A stretch of DNA of 53,413 nt. Source: Georgenia satyanarayanai. Lineage in GTDB: Bacteria > Actinomycetota > Actinomycetes > Actinomycetales > Actinomycetaceae. The stretch spans positions 1 to 53,413 of the forward strand of contig NZ_VUKC01000021.1 in the NCBI RefSeq assembly GCF_009193135.1. The letters run 5' to 3'. Positions 22,153 through 29,443 of this stretch are shown piece by piece. The notes below the pieces were generated by a model. That model was not told where the DNA came from. It saw only the letters and a program-made list of their open reading frames with translations, and did not search any database. Within the stretch, counting starts at the first letter, position 1; every line of letters begins with the position of its first letter. The position numbers and the translations under genes were made by a program.

Positions 22153-22763
22153 CCGCCGGCACCATCGTCCTGTGGCGGCACGGGCAGACCGACTTCAACG
22201 CCTCCGGGCGGCTGCAGGGCCAGTCCGACATCGCCCTCAACGCCACCGGGACCGCCCAGGCGGAGGCGGCCGCCGCCGGGGTCGCCGAGCTCGGCCCCAG
22301 CCGCATCATCAGCTCCGACCTGCAGCGCGCGCTAGGGACGGCGGCGGCCCTCGGTGAGCGCACCGGTCTGCCCGTGGAGCCGGAGCCCCGGCTGCGGGAG
22401 CGCTCGTTCGGCCTCTGGGAGGGGCTGACCCAGGCCGAGATCCACGCCGGCTGGCCGTCGGCCTACCGCGCCTGGCGGCAGGGGGAGGAGCCGGAGGGGA
22501 TCGGGGCCGACACGCGCGTCGAGGTCGGGCGGCGTGTCGCTGCCGCCCTGCTCGAGGCTGCCGGTGAGGTGGAGGACGGCGGCGTGCTCGTCGCCGTCGC
22601 CCACGGTGCTGCGATCACCCTCGGTCTCACCCACCTGCTCGACCTCGACGCCGGGGCCTGGTTCGGTCTCAGCGGCCTGGACAACTGCGCCTGGGCGCTG
22701 GTCGCCCCCAACCCGGGCCGGCGGCCCGGCTGGCGGCTCACGGCGCACAACCTCACCGCTTGA
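22149..22763 (+). CDS. Histidine phosphatase superfamily protein (phosphoglycerate-mutase-like)
   Basis: A 204-residue enzyme with the phospho-histidine motif LWRHGQTDFNASGRLQGQSD near the N-terminus, the RERSFGLWEGLTQAE segment and the second catalytic histidine in VAVAHGAAITL. At this position after rsfS, M. tuberculosis carries GpgP (Rv2419c), a glucosyl-3-phosphoglycerate phosphatase, so that is one candidate function. The substrate is not determined by the motifs. ATG 22149 overlaps the rsfS stop. Confidence 0.88.
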   Translation: MTAGTIVLWRHGQTDFNASGRLQGQSDIALNATGTAQAEAAAAGVAELGPSRIISSDLQRALGTAAALGERTGLPVEPEPRLRERSFGLWEGLTQAEIHAGWPSAYRAWRQGEEPEGIGADTRVEVGRRVAAALLEAAGEVEDGGVLVAVAHGAAITLGLTHLLDLDAGAWFGLSGLDNCAWALVAPNPGRRPGWRLTAHNLTA

Positions 22764-22791
22764 CGGTGTGGTGCGCGCCACGGCTCAGCGA

Positions 22792-22822
22792 TTGGTCAGC
22801 GAGGTCCGCCGTCGTCTAGACT
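22792..22822 (+). promoter_or_regulatory. Candidate promoter of tRNA-Ala
   Basis: TTGGTC (22792-22797) and TAGACT (22817-22822) are spaced by 19 bp; the shifted hexamer TCTAGA gives 17 bp. Transcription would begin a few bases before the tRNA at 22837. Confidence 0.55.
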
Positions 22823-22836
22823 CGGTGACGCAGCAA

Positions 22837-22909
22837 GGGGCTATGGCGCAGTTGGTAGCGCGCTTCCATGGCATGGAAGAGGTCGGGGGTTCGAATCCCC
22901 CTAGCTCCA
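22837..22909 (+). tRNA. tRNA-Ala (anticodon GGC)
   Basis: Full cloverleaf of 73 nt. The acceptor stem is GGGGCTA/TAGCTCC with discriminator A. The D arm is GCGC/GCGC. The anticodon stem CTTCC/GGAAG encloses loop ATGGCAT with anticodon GGC. The T arm is GGGGG-TTCGAAT-CCCCC. CCA is not encoded. Confidence 0.97.
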
Positions 22910-22918
22910 CAGCAGGGC

Positions 22919-22951
22919 AGAGGCGCGACACTCCCCGGGTGTCGCGCCTCT
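22919..22951 (+). terminator. Terminator hairpin after tRNA-Ala
   Basis: A perfect 13-bp stem (AGAGGCGCGACAC / GTGTCGCGCCTCT) with a 7-nt loop begins 10 bases after the tRNA. It lacks a clear T-tract, as is common in GC-rich actinobacteria. Confidence 0.8.
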
Positions 22952-23040
22952 GGCGTTCCCGCAGCCCGAACCGTTCCGCGACGGGGCCGTGCTTGGCAGA
23001 CTCTGACTCGACCGAGCCCGCCGGGACGAGGGAGCCCGCG

Positions 23041-23379
23041 ATGACCGCACAGACCGAGCTCGCCGACCGGGTGCGCGCGCTGCTGGCCGGCGAGGACCCG
23101 GTGCGGGAGCAGGGGATGTTCGGGACGCGGTCCTTCCTCGTACGGGAGAAGCTGCTCGCCAGTGCGCTCAGGGACGGTGGCCTGCTCGTCCGCGTCGCCG
23201 CCGACCGCCACGAGGAGCTCCTCGCCCGGCCGGGCGCGACGCAGGCGGTCATGGGACCGGGCCGCGACATGGGCCCGGGCTGGATCGAGGTCCGGCCCGC
23301 CGCCGTCGCCGGGGACGGGCTGGCGTCATGGCTCGGGGTGGCGCTCGAGCACAACCGGGCCGTGACCGCGACGCCGTGA
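23041..23379 (+). CDS. TfoX N-terminal domain protein
   Basis: A 112-residue stand-alone TfoX-N domain. VREQGMFGTRSFLVREKLLA matches the typical RxMFGGxGxY-like region. This is followed by LLVRVAADRHEELLARPGA and a PGWIEVRP strand. Such small proteins are common in actinobacteria and are not shown to control competence. GAGGGAGCCC provides a ribosome site. Confidence 0.82.
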   Translation: MTAQTELADRVRALLAGEDPVREQGMFGTRSFLVREKLLASALRDGGLLVRVAADRHEELLARPGATQAVMGPGRDMGPGWIEVRPAAVAGDGLASWLGVALEHNRAVTATP

Positions 23380-23419
23380 CGGTGAGGTCGCGTCCCTGAC
23401 GGACGGCGATACTGACCCC

Positions 23420-24106
23420 GTGCGCGTCGTCGTCCTCACCGGTGCCGGCATCTCCGCGGAGTCGGGGGTGGCGACCTTCCGCGACTCCGACGGGCTGTGG
23501 GAGGGGCACGACGTCGAGGACGTCGCCACCCCCGAGGGCTTCGCCCGGGACCCCGAGCTCGTCCACCGCTTCTACGACGCCCGCCGCCGCGGCCTCGCGC
23601 TCGTCGAGCCGAACCCGGCCCACCAGGCGCTCGCCGCCCTCGAGGACGCGCTCGGGGAGGACCTGCTCGTGGTCACCCAGAACGTCGACGACCTCCACGA
23701 GCGTGCCGGTTCCCACCGCGTGGTCCACATGCACGGCGAGCTGCGCCGGGCGCGGTGCGAGGTCTGCGGCGCCCGGCCCGTCTGGGACGCCGATCTCCTC
23801 GACGCCCCGCCCTGCCCGGCGTGCGGCCGCGCGACGCTGCGCCCCGACGTCGTCTGGTTCGGGGAGGTGCCCTACGAGCTCGGTCTCATCGACCGTGCCG
23901 TCACCGGGTGCGCGCTCTTCGTCGCCGTCGGGACGTCGGGGGCGGTGTACCCGGCCGCAGGCTACGTCGCCCTCGCCGCGAGCAGCGGGGCACGCACCCT
24001 CGAGCTCAACCTCGGGCCGAGCGCGGTGTCGCGCTACTTCGACGAGGTCCGCACCGGACCGGCGGCGCAGCTCGTGCCGCAGTGGGTCGCCGAGCTGGTG
24101 GGCTGA
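23420..24106 (+). CDS. Sir2-family NAD-dependent protein deacylase (sirtuin)
   Basis: A 228-residue cytoplasmic sirtuin. The NAD-binding motif VLTGAGISAESGVATFRDSD begins at residue 4. TQNVDDLHERAGS and the catalytic histidine in VVHMHGELRR follow. Two Cys pairs (CEVCGA and CPACGR) form the zinc site. No ribosome site precedes GTG 23420; GATACT lies six bases upstream, suggesting a leaderless mRNA. Confidence 0.94.
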   Translation: MRVVVLTGAGISAESGVATFRDSDGLWEGHDVEDVATPEGFARDPELVHRFYDARRRGLALVEPNPAHQALAALEDALGEDLLVVTQNVDDLHERAGSHRVVHMHGELRRARCEVCGARPVWDADLLDAPPCPACGRATLRPDVVWFGEVPYELGLIDRAVTGCALFVAVGTSGAVYPAAGYVALAASSGARTLELNLGPSAVSRYFDEVRTGPAAQLVPQWVAELVG

Positions 24107-24147
24107 GCCGGCCGCGCGCCGCCCGCGCTGCCCCGCGCCGGGCACCA

Positions 24148-24160
24148 TAGGCTTCGGCAC
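24148..24160 (+). promoter_or_regulatory. -10 element for a probable leaderless histidine-kinase transcript
   Basis: TAGGCT at 24148-24153 lies seven bases before GTG 24161, with no ribosome site between. The -35 region is weak. Confidence 0.5.
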
Positions 24161-25801
24161 GTGCCCCGCCAGCCAGCCTCTCTGCCTGCCGAGAACGTGC
24201 AGCGACGGTTCGCCGTCCTCGGACGCCAGCTCCCCTTCTTCGTCGTGTTCGGCGTCATGACGATCGCCCTGGCCACCTGGGAGGAGTTCGGGACCGGCCT
24301 GCCGGACGCCGTCCTCGTCGGCGCCGCGGTCAACGTCACGGCCACGGTGCTCGCGGCCGCCGTGCCCTGGCAGTCGCTGCCCCGCCGGGTGGAGATGGTC
24401 GTCCCGCTGCTCGACATGGCCGCCGTCGTGTGCGTCCTCACCGTGGGGGCCCGGGCGTCGGTGCTCATCATCCTGCCCGTCGTCTGGCTGGCGGCGATGG
24501 GGAAGCGGGCGACCATCGTCGCCGTGGCCGCCGGGGTGGCCTCGTCCATGGGCGTCGACATCGTCCGGGCCGTCGAGGCCGGTGCGTTGTCGATCACGCC
24601 GGAGAACGCGGCCCGGATCTTCATCGTGCCCTCCGTCGTCATCGCCGTCGCCACGTCCCTGCACCTGTCGGAGCGGCGCTCCGCCGCCCGCCGGGAGCTC
24701 CTCGCGGGCCAGAGCGCTCTCGTCGAGGAGCTCCTCGAGGACACCGCACAGGACCGGGCGCGCCTCGAGGGTGTGCTCAACACCATCGACGCGGGCGTCG
24801 CCGTGCTCGACCCGCAGGGCACCGTCGTCGTCGCCAACCGGGCGCTGCGGGAGGCGACCCGCGGCGGGCTGACGGTCGGCTCACAGCTCGTCGACGCGGC
24901 CCCGCGGCTCCTCGCGGTCGACGGCGTCACCCCCGTGGACCCGGCGCGTCTCGTCGCCGTCGGCGGCGGCGAGCAGGTCTCCCGGCGCGTCGTGTGGTGG
25001 GAGCACGGCCCGGCCGAGCGTGCCGCCTTCCGGATCACCAGCGCCCCGCTGCCGAACGACGACGGCGTGAGCGAGGGCACCGTCGTCGCCGTCCACGACA
25101 TCACCGACGAGCTGCTCGCCCTGTCGCAGCGTGACGACTTCGTCTCGTCGGTGTCCCACGAGCTGCGCACCCCGCTCACCTCGGTCACCGGCTACCTCGA
25201 CCTCGTCATCGAGGACCCCGACCTGCCGCCCCACCTCGCCGGGTACCTCGAGGTGGCCGAGCGCAACGCCGGGCGCCTGCGCATCCTCATCGACAACCTC
25301 CTCGGCGCTGCCCGCACCGCCGCGGACGTCGGGTCGCGGGAGGACGTGGACCTGCGTGCCGTCGTCGAGGACGTCGTGGAGTCCCAGGCACCTCGCGCGG
25401 CGGACCGTGACATCGAGATCGTCGTCGCCGCGACCGGCTCGGGCGTCGTGCGGGGGGACGTGGGCCGGCTCACCCAGGTCATCGACAACGTCGTCTCGAA
25501 CGCGGTGAAGTACTCCCACCGGGACGGCCACGTCCGCGTCGAGATCGAGGACGCCGACCGCAGGGTTCGCCTCGTCGTCACCGACGACGGCCCGGGCATC
25601 CCCACCGCCCACCAGGAGCAGCTCTTCACCCGGTTCTACCGCGCGCCCGAGGTGCGGCACACCTCGGTCCAGGGCACCGGGCTGGGCCTGCACATCAGCC
25701 GCCAGATCGTCGAGGCGCTCGGCGGCACGATCACGCTCGCCTCCGACGCGGGCCACGGCACCCGCGTCGAGGTCCTCCTCCCGGCCGGGGGGCGTGGATG
25801 A
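24161..25801 (+). CDS. Membrane sensor histidine kinase with PAS-like domain
   Basis: A 546-residue kinase. Residues ~20-170 contain five or so membrane helices. Residues ~175-200 form a linker helix. Residues ~200-310 resemble a PAS domain (GVLNTIDAGVAVLDPQGTVV, TVVAVHDITDE). HisKA has SVSHELRTPLTSVTGYLDLV with the phospho-accepting His. The ATPase domain has N-box NVVSNAVKYS, DDGPGIP and GTGLGLHISRQ. All catalytic motifs are intact. It overlaps a degenerate GGDEF gene by 4 bp. The nearest response regulator is the OmpR-type gene at 29430-30203, its most likely partner. Confidence 0.93.
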   Translation: MPRQPASLPAENVQRRFAVLGRQLPFFVVFGVMTIALATWEEFGTGLPDAVLVGAAVNVTATVLAAAVPWQSLPRRVEMVVPLLDMAAVVCVLTVGARASVLIILPVVWLAAMGKRATIVAVAAGVASSMGVDIVRAVEAGALSITPENAARIFIVPSVVIAVATSLHLSERRSAARRELLAGQSALVEELLEDTAQDRARLEGVLNTIDAGVAVLDPQGTVVVANRALREATRGGLTVGSQLVDAAPRLLAVDGVTPVDPARLVAVGGGEQVSRRVVWWEHGPAERAAFRITSAPLPNDDGVSEGTVVAVHDITDELLALSQRDDFVSSVSHELRTPLTSVTGYLDLVIEDPDLPPHLAGYLEVAERNAGRLRILIDNLLGAARTAADVGSREDVDLRAVVEDVVESQAPRAADRDIEIVVAATGSGVVRGDVGRLTQVIDNVVSNAVKYSHRDGHVRVEIEDADRRVRLVVTDDGPGIPTAHQEQLFTRFYRAPEVRHTSVQGTGLGLHISRQIVEALGGTITLASDAGHGTRVEVLLPAGGRG

Positions 25802-26961
25802 CCCTCGACGCCTCCACGCTCTACCTCGTCTCGCTCACGGTCATCACCCTCATCGCGACCGTCTTCGTCCTCGAGGTCGCCAGCCGGGGCCGCACGCCGG
25901 TCGACCTCCTGTGGACCCTCGCGCTCACCAACGCCGTCACGACGGCGGTGTTCTACCTCGCCGCCTCGGCGAACGAGTCGCTGTGGTGGTTCGTCGCGCT
26001 GGGGAACGCCTCCTCCGTCATCACGACCATGGCGATGTGGAACGGTGTGCGCGCGGACGACGGACGCCGCCCGCTCCTGGGCGTCACGCTCGGTGCGGCC
26101 GCCGTCGCCGCCCTCACGACGCTCGTCGCCGGGCCCGCCGCCGGTGAGTGGGGCGGCGGCTGGGCGGTGCTGCTCGGGACGGCCGCGGGGGCCCTGCTCG
26201 GCGGGGCCGCGGCCCTGCGCGGCAGCGTGGGGAGACACCGCCTCGGGCGTGTCCTGGCCGGCGTCCTGCTGCTCGTCGGGTGCTACTACCTCCTCCGTCT
26301 GGTGGTCTACCTCGTGGCGGGCCCCGGCTCCCCGACGTTCGCCGGGCCCATGGGGACGTCGACGACGCTCATCGTGCTCCTCGTCCTCATCACCACGGCC
26401 GGGTACTGCATGGTGGTCCTGCGCATCGACGACGTCCACGGCCAGGAGGCCCGCCAGCATCCCTTCGACGCCCGTACCGGGCTGCGGACACCGGTGAGCT
26501 TCGTGCCCGCGGCGCTCGAGGCCGTGCGCGACGCGCACCGTGCGGGGGACCCGCTGGCCGTCGTCGTCGTCACCGTCGAGGGGCGCGACGACCTCGCCAC
26601 CGCCTTCCAGCCGGCCGCCGCCGAGGCGGCGCTCGCCTCCGTCGTCAACAGCGCGCGCTTTCTCGCGCCACCGTCGGCGTCCCTCGCGGGACGGGTGGAG
26701 GACACGGGCGACACCTTCGAGGTCCTCCTGCGCGGCTTCACCGGCGCCGAGGGGCACGTGTGGGCGGAGAACCTGCGCCGACGGGTCCTGCGCACCCCGC
26801 TCGCGCTCGACGGCGGTGGCCGCCTGCGGCTGCGCGTCAGCCTCGGGGTCGCCAGCGACGCCGAGACCGGCTACGACCTCGACGCGCTGCGGGCCCTGGC
26901 CACCCGGCGGGCGAGCGAGGCGCTCGCGGCGGGCGGCAACCGGGCCCTGGGGTGGTACTGA
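25798..26961 (+). CDS. Membrane protein with degenerate GGDEF domain
   Basis: A 387-residue protein with about six to seven membrane helices (residues ~5-210) followed by a cytoplasmic GGDEF-like domain. FDARTGLRTPVSF aligns with the usual DxLTGLxNR start. The catalytic GGDEF loop is replaced by DTGDTFEVLL, and no RxxD inhibitory site is visible, so diguanylate cyclase activity is unlikely. The end, RLRVSLGVAS and LRALATRRASEALAAGGN, keeps the GGDEF C-terminal pattern. It is translationally coupled to the histidine kinase, suggesting an accessory sensing role. Confidence 0.8.
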   Translation: MTLDASTLYLVSLTVITLIATVFVLEVASRGRTPVDLLWTLALTNAVTTAVFYLAASANESLWWFVALGNASSVITTMAMWNGVRADDGRRPLLGVTLGAAAVAALTTLVAGPAAGEWGGGWAVLLGTAAGALLGGAAALRGSVGRHRLGRVLAGVLLLVGCYYLLRLVVYLVAGPGSPTFAGPMGTSTTLIVLLVLITTAGYCMVVLRIDDVHGQEARQHPFDARTGLRTPVSFVPAALEAVRDAHRAGDPLAVVVVTVEGRDDLATAFQPAAAEAALASVVNSARFLAPPSASLAGRVEDTGDTFEVLLRGFTGAEGHVWAENLRRRVLRTPLALDGGGRLRLRVSLGVASDAETGYDLDALRALATRRASEALAAGGNRALGWY

Positions 26962-27032
26962 GGAAACCTGAGGCAGTCCTGAGGTGGGACTGAGGTGAGG
27001 GGCGGGGACCGCTGAGGTCGGCGGCCGATATT
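26958..27032 (+). promoter_or_regulatory. Phased CTGAGG operator array and promoter of the SipW-type exported-protein operon
   Basis: CTGAGG occurs at 26958, 26968, 26979, 26990 and 27012, spaced 10, 11, 11 and 22 bp, i.e. on one face of the helix. Direct repeats of about 11 bp are the classical binding layout of OmpR/PhoB regulators. A -10-like GATATT lies at 27027-27032, so the last repeat takes the place of the -35 box, as in PhoB-activated promoters. The obvious candidate ligand is the OmpR-type regulator encoded 3 kb downstream. Confidence 0.72.
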
Positions 27033-27078
27033 TGGTGCAGCGCCGGACAGACCGGCTCCTGAACCGGAAGGCACGACC

Positions 27079-27657
27079 ATGGCACGCTCCACCACCTCCC
27101 GCTCCACCGGCACCACGTGGAAGGCCGTCGCGGCCACCGCCGTGGGCGTCGTCGTCCTCGGCGTCGGCGGCGCCACCTTCGCCGAGTGGTCCGACTCCGA
27201 GGCCGCCGCGACCGACACCGCGATCACCGCCGGTGTCCTCGACCTCGCCGCCGGCCAGGGCACGTGGACGAACGTCGCCGGCGCGGACGTCACCGCCGCC
27301 GTCGCCGACGGGTCCTACCTCGTCGTCCCGGGCGACGCCCTCACCTACCGCGAGACGATGACGATCGACGCGCAGGGTGACCTGCTCCGCGCGACCGTCG
27401 CCCACAACCTCGAGGGCCTCACCGGCGACGCCGAGCTCCTCGCCCAGCTGCGCGAGAACGCGACGATGTCCCTCAACGGCGAGACCGTCACCGGGACCTC
27501 GGCCGCGGTCGTCGCCGAGGACGAGAAGCAGACCCTCGACGTCGCCGTCACCGTCGCCTTCGACTCCCGCACCGCGGGCCTCGTCGGCCAGGGGCAGGAC
27601 GTCGCCCTCGGCGGCCTGGACGTCACCCTCCAGCAGGACACCGTCCCCGCCGGCTGA
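27079..27657 (+). CDS. SipW/TasA-type exported protein 1
   Basis: A 192-residue protein with an alternate-type signal region. A hydrophobic helix (AVAATAVGVVVLGVGGATFA) is followed by EWSDSEAAATDTAITAGVLDL, which matches the pattern of SipW-dependent exported proteins (TasA, camelysin-like). The mature part is a short beta-rich domain with few cysteines. In Bacillus such proteins form surface fibres after cleavage by the signal peptidase SipW; function here is inferred from the signal only. GAAGGCACGACC precedes the ATG. Confidence 0.82.
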   Translation: MARSTTSRSTGTTWKAVAATAVGVVVLGVGGATFAEWSDSEAAATDTAITAGVLDLAAGQGTWTNVAGADVTAAVADGSYLVVPGDALTYRETMTIDAQGDLLRATVAHNLEGLTGDAELLAQLRENATMSLNGETVTGTSAAVVAEDEKQTLDVAVTVAFDSRTAGLVGQGQDVALGGLDVTLQQDTVPAG

Positions 27658-27694
27658 CCGCCACCAGCACACACCACCGGAGAGGAGGACCATC

Positions 27695-28201
27695 GTGCCG
27701 AACCGCCTGACCCGCGCCGCACTCGCCGCAGTCGTGGCGGCGGTCCTCCTCTCCGGCAGCGCCACCACCCTCGCCGGGTGGAACGACGCCGAGCTCCGCG
27801 ACGCCCAGGTCGTCTCGGCCGGTGAGCTCACCGTCGACCCGGTCAGCGCGAGCACCGTGGTCCTGCGGCCCGGGACCTCCCAGCCGCTGCCCGCGAGCAC
27901 CCCGCTCGTGCCGGGTGACGTCGTGCGTCTCACCTCGACGGTGACCGTCGGTGCCGCCGGGGACCTCCTCACCGGCACCCTCGGCCTTCAGGTCACCGGC
28001 CTGCAGGGGCTGACCCGGTCCACCCCGCGCGTGACGACGACGCTCCCCGCCGCCGGCACGGGTGGCTGGAAGGTCACGCCGGCCGCCGACGGCGCCACCG
28101 TCACCGCCGTCGTCGACCTCACCGTCCCGGCGACCGTCGCCCAGCACACCACCCTCGACGCCGGCGCGATCCGCTGGACCCTCACCCAGGAGATGCCATG
28201 A
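27695..28201 (+). CDS. SipW/TasA-type exported protein 2
   Basis: A 168-residue protein. Its signal region (AALAAVVAAVLLSGSATTLA) is followed by GWNDAELRDAQVVSAGELTV, the same arrangement as in the preceding gene (aromatic, small residue, Asp, then SAGxLxV). The remainder is beta-rich, with VPGDVVRLTSTVTVGAAGD resembling the equivalent VPGDALTYRETMTIDAQGD of protein 1, so the two are distant paralogues. AGAGGAGGACC precedes GTG 27695. The stop overlaps the next ATG. Confidence 0.78.
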   Translation: MPNRLTRAALAAVVAAVLLSGSATTLAGWNDAELRDAQVVSAGELTVDPVSASTVVLRPGTSQPLPASTPLVPGDVVRLTSTVTVGAAGDLLTGTLGLQVTGLQGLTRSTPRVTTTLPAAGTGGWKVTPAADGATVTAVVDLTVPATVAQHTTLDAGAIRWTLTQEMP

Positions 28202-29088
28202 CCACGCGGCTCACCGCCTGCCTCCTCGCCCTCGCCGTCGTGCTGGGCGGGGTGCTCCTCCTGCGTCCGAGCGAGTCCACGCTCGCCGCGTGGAGCGACG
28301 AGGCCACCGTGGCCGTGCCGCAGCTGCGCACCGGTGGCGTCCAGGTCGACGTCACCGGCAGTGGGACCACGGCCACTCTCGGCATGTCCGGTGACACGAG
28401 CGGCACCTGGCGTCCCGCCGCGGTGACCGTCCTCTCCGCCGGCCGCGCCCTCACCGGCGCGGAGCTCGCCGGCTCGCGCGTCGAGTACCGGCTGGCGAGG
28501 AACGGCGCCTGCGTCGCCGCCGACCCCGTCGCGTACTCCGCCAGCCCGAGCGGCACCGCCACCAGCTTCCCGGTCACCGGCGGGGAGCGTCTCAGCGGCG
28601 CCCACACCGTGTGCCTCACCTTCGTCCCCTCCGACCAGGTCCTCGTCCAGCTCGGCGGCCGCGCCCTGTCCTTCGTCACGACCGTCGACGGTGTCGCCGC
28701 CCCGACGGGCACGTGGACCGCGGCGAACACGTGGACGGCCAGCCACACGCTGCCCGCCGCCCCGACCGTCTCGGCCCTGCGCTGCACGCCCGGCTGGCTC
28801 AACCAGTGGGTCACCCTCGGCTGGGACTGGGACGGCGGGGACGCCGCGAACAGGCTCGCGCGCTTCAGTCTGCAGCTCCAGGACCGCGGCACGTGGCGCG
28901 ACGTCGCGACGATCTCCTCCCGCGCCCGGACGACGACGATCACCCCCTACCAGTTCAGCTTCGTCAGCTTCGACAGCTACACCCTGCGCGTGGTCGCGGT
29001 CCTCAACGACGGCACGACCGTCCCGACGTCCTCCACCACCAACGTCCGGGTCGAGCGCGTCGGTCTCGGTGCGGCGTACTGCTCGTGA
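28198..29088 (+). CDS. SipW-type exported protein 3 (larger, two-domain)
   Basis: A 296-residue exported protein with signal helix LTACLLALAVVLGGVLLL followed by STLAAWSDEATVAVPQLRTG, the third SipW-type signal region in a row. The mature part has an N-terminal beta domain. After a Thr/Trp-rich linker (TWTAANTWTASHTLP) comes a fibronectin-III-like domain ending in a Cys (AYCS). It may be the tip or anchor of a surface structure built with proteins 1 and 2; this is inference. It overlaps the previous gene by 4 bp. Confidence 0.75.
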   Translation: MTTRLTACLLALAVVLGGVLLLRPSESTLAAWSDEATVAVPQLRTGGVQVDVTGSGTTATLGMSGDTSGTWRPAAVTVLSAGRALTGAELAGSRVEYRLARNGACVAADPVAYSASPSGTATSFPVTGGERLSGAHTVCLTFVPSDQVLVQLGGRALSFVTTVDGVAAPTGTWTAANTWTASHTLPAAPTVSALRCTPGWLNQWVTLGWDWDGGDAANRLARFSLQLQDRGTWRDVATISSRARTTTITPYQFSFVSFDSYTLRVVAVLNDGTTVPTSSTTNVRVERVGLGAAYCS

Positions 29089-29101
29089 CCGCGGCGACAC
29101 C

Positions 29102-29443
29102 GTGACGGGGGGACTGGTGGACCGGTCGCAGCTGGCCGAGCTCGTTGGGCAGGTGGGAGCGGAGACCGCGGCGGGGATGGTCGAGCGTTTCGTGGCCATG
29201 ATGGGCGGCCGGCTCGGCGCGCTCCGGCAGGCGGTGGCGGGCGACGACGACCGGCGCGACGTGTCGCTCAGCCTGGCGTGCTCCGCCACCATGCTCGGCG
29301 CGCACGCCCTGGCCGACGCCGCCACGCGGTGCCGGACCGAGGACGGTGCGGGCGCCGAGCGGGCGCTGGCCGAGGTCGAGGCCCTCGCCGGGCCCACGTG
29401 CCACGCGCTGCGCGGGGCACGGGCAGCCCTCAGCGGGCGCTGA
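29102..29443 (+). CDS. Hpt-like protein lacking the phospho-accepting histidine
   Basis: A 113-residue all-helical protein resembling histidine phosphotransfer (Hpt) domains (LAELVGQVGAETAAGMVERF, then SLACSATMLGAHALADAATR). In active Hpt proteins the second stretch reads AHSLKGSAxxLGA. Here the His position is Leu56 and the Lys-Gly pair is Ala-Cys, so it cannot relay phosphate in the usual way. It may dock to the receiver of the adjacent regulator. GTG 29102 is used; GTG 29117 is an alternative. Its 3' end overlaps the convergent regulator gene by 14 bp. Confidence 0.68.
   Translation: MTGGLVDRSQLAELVGQVGAETAAGMVERFVAMMGGRLGALRQAVAGDDDRRDVSLSLACSATMLGAHALADAATRCRTEDGAGAERALAEVEALAGPTCHALRGARAALSGR

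Noticed and set aside
22837-24106. tRNA-Ala as an integration site for a genomic island
   Set aside because: No integrase gene and no repeated tRNA 3' end was found downstream; the following genes look ordinary in composition.
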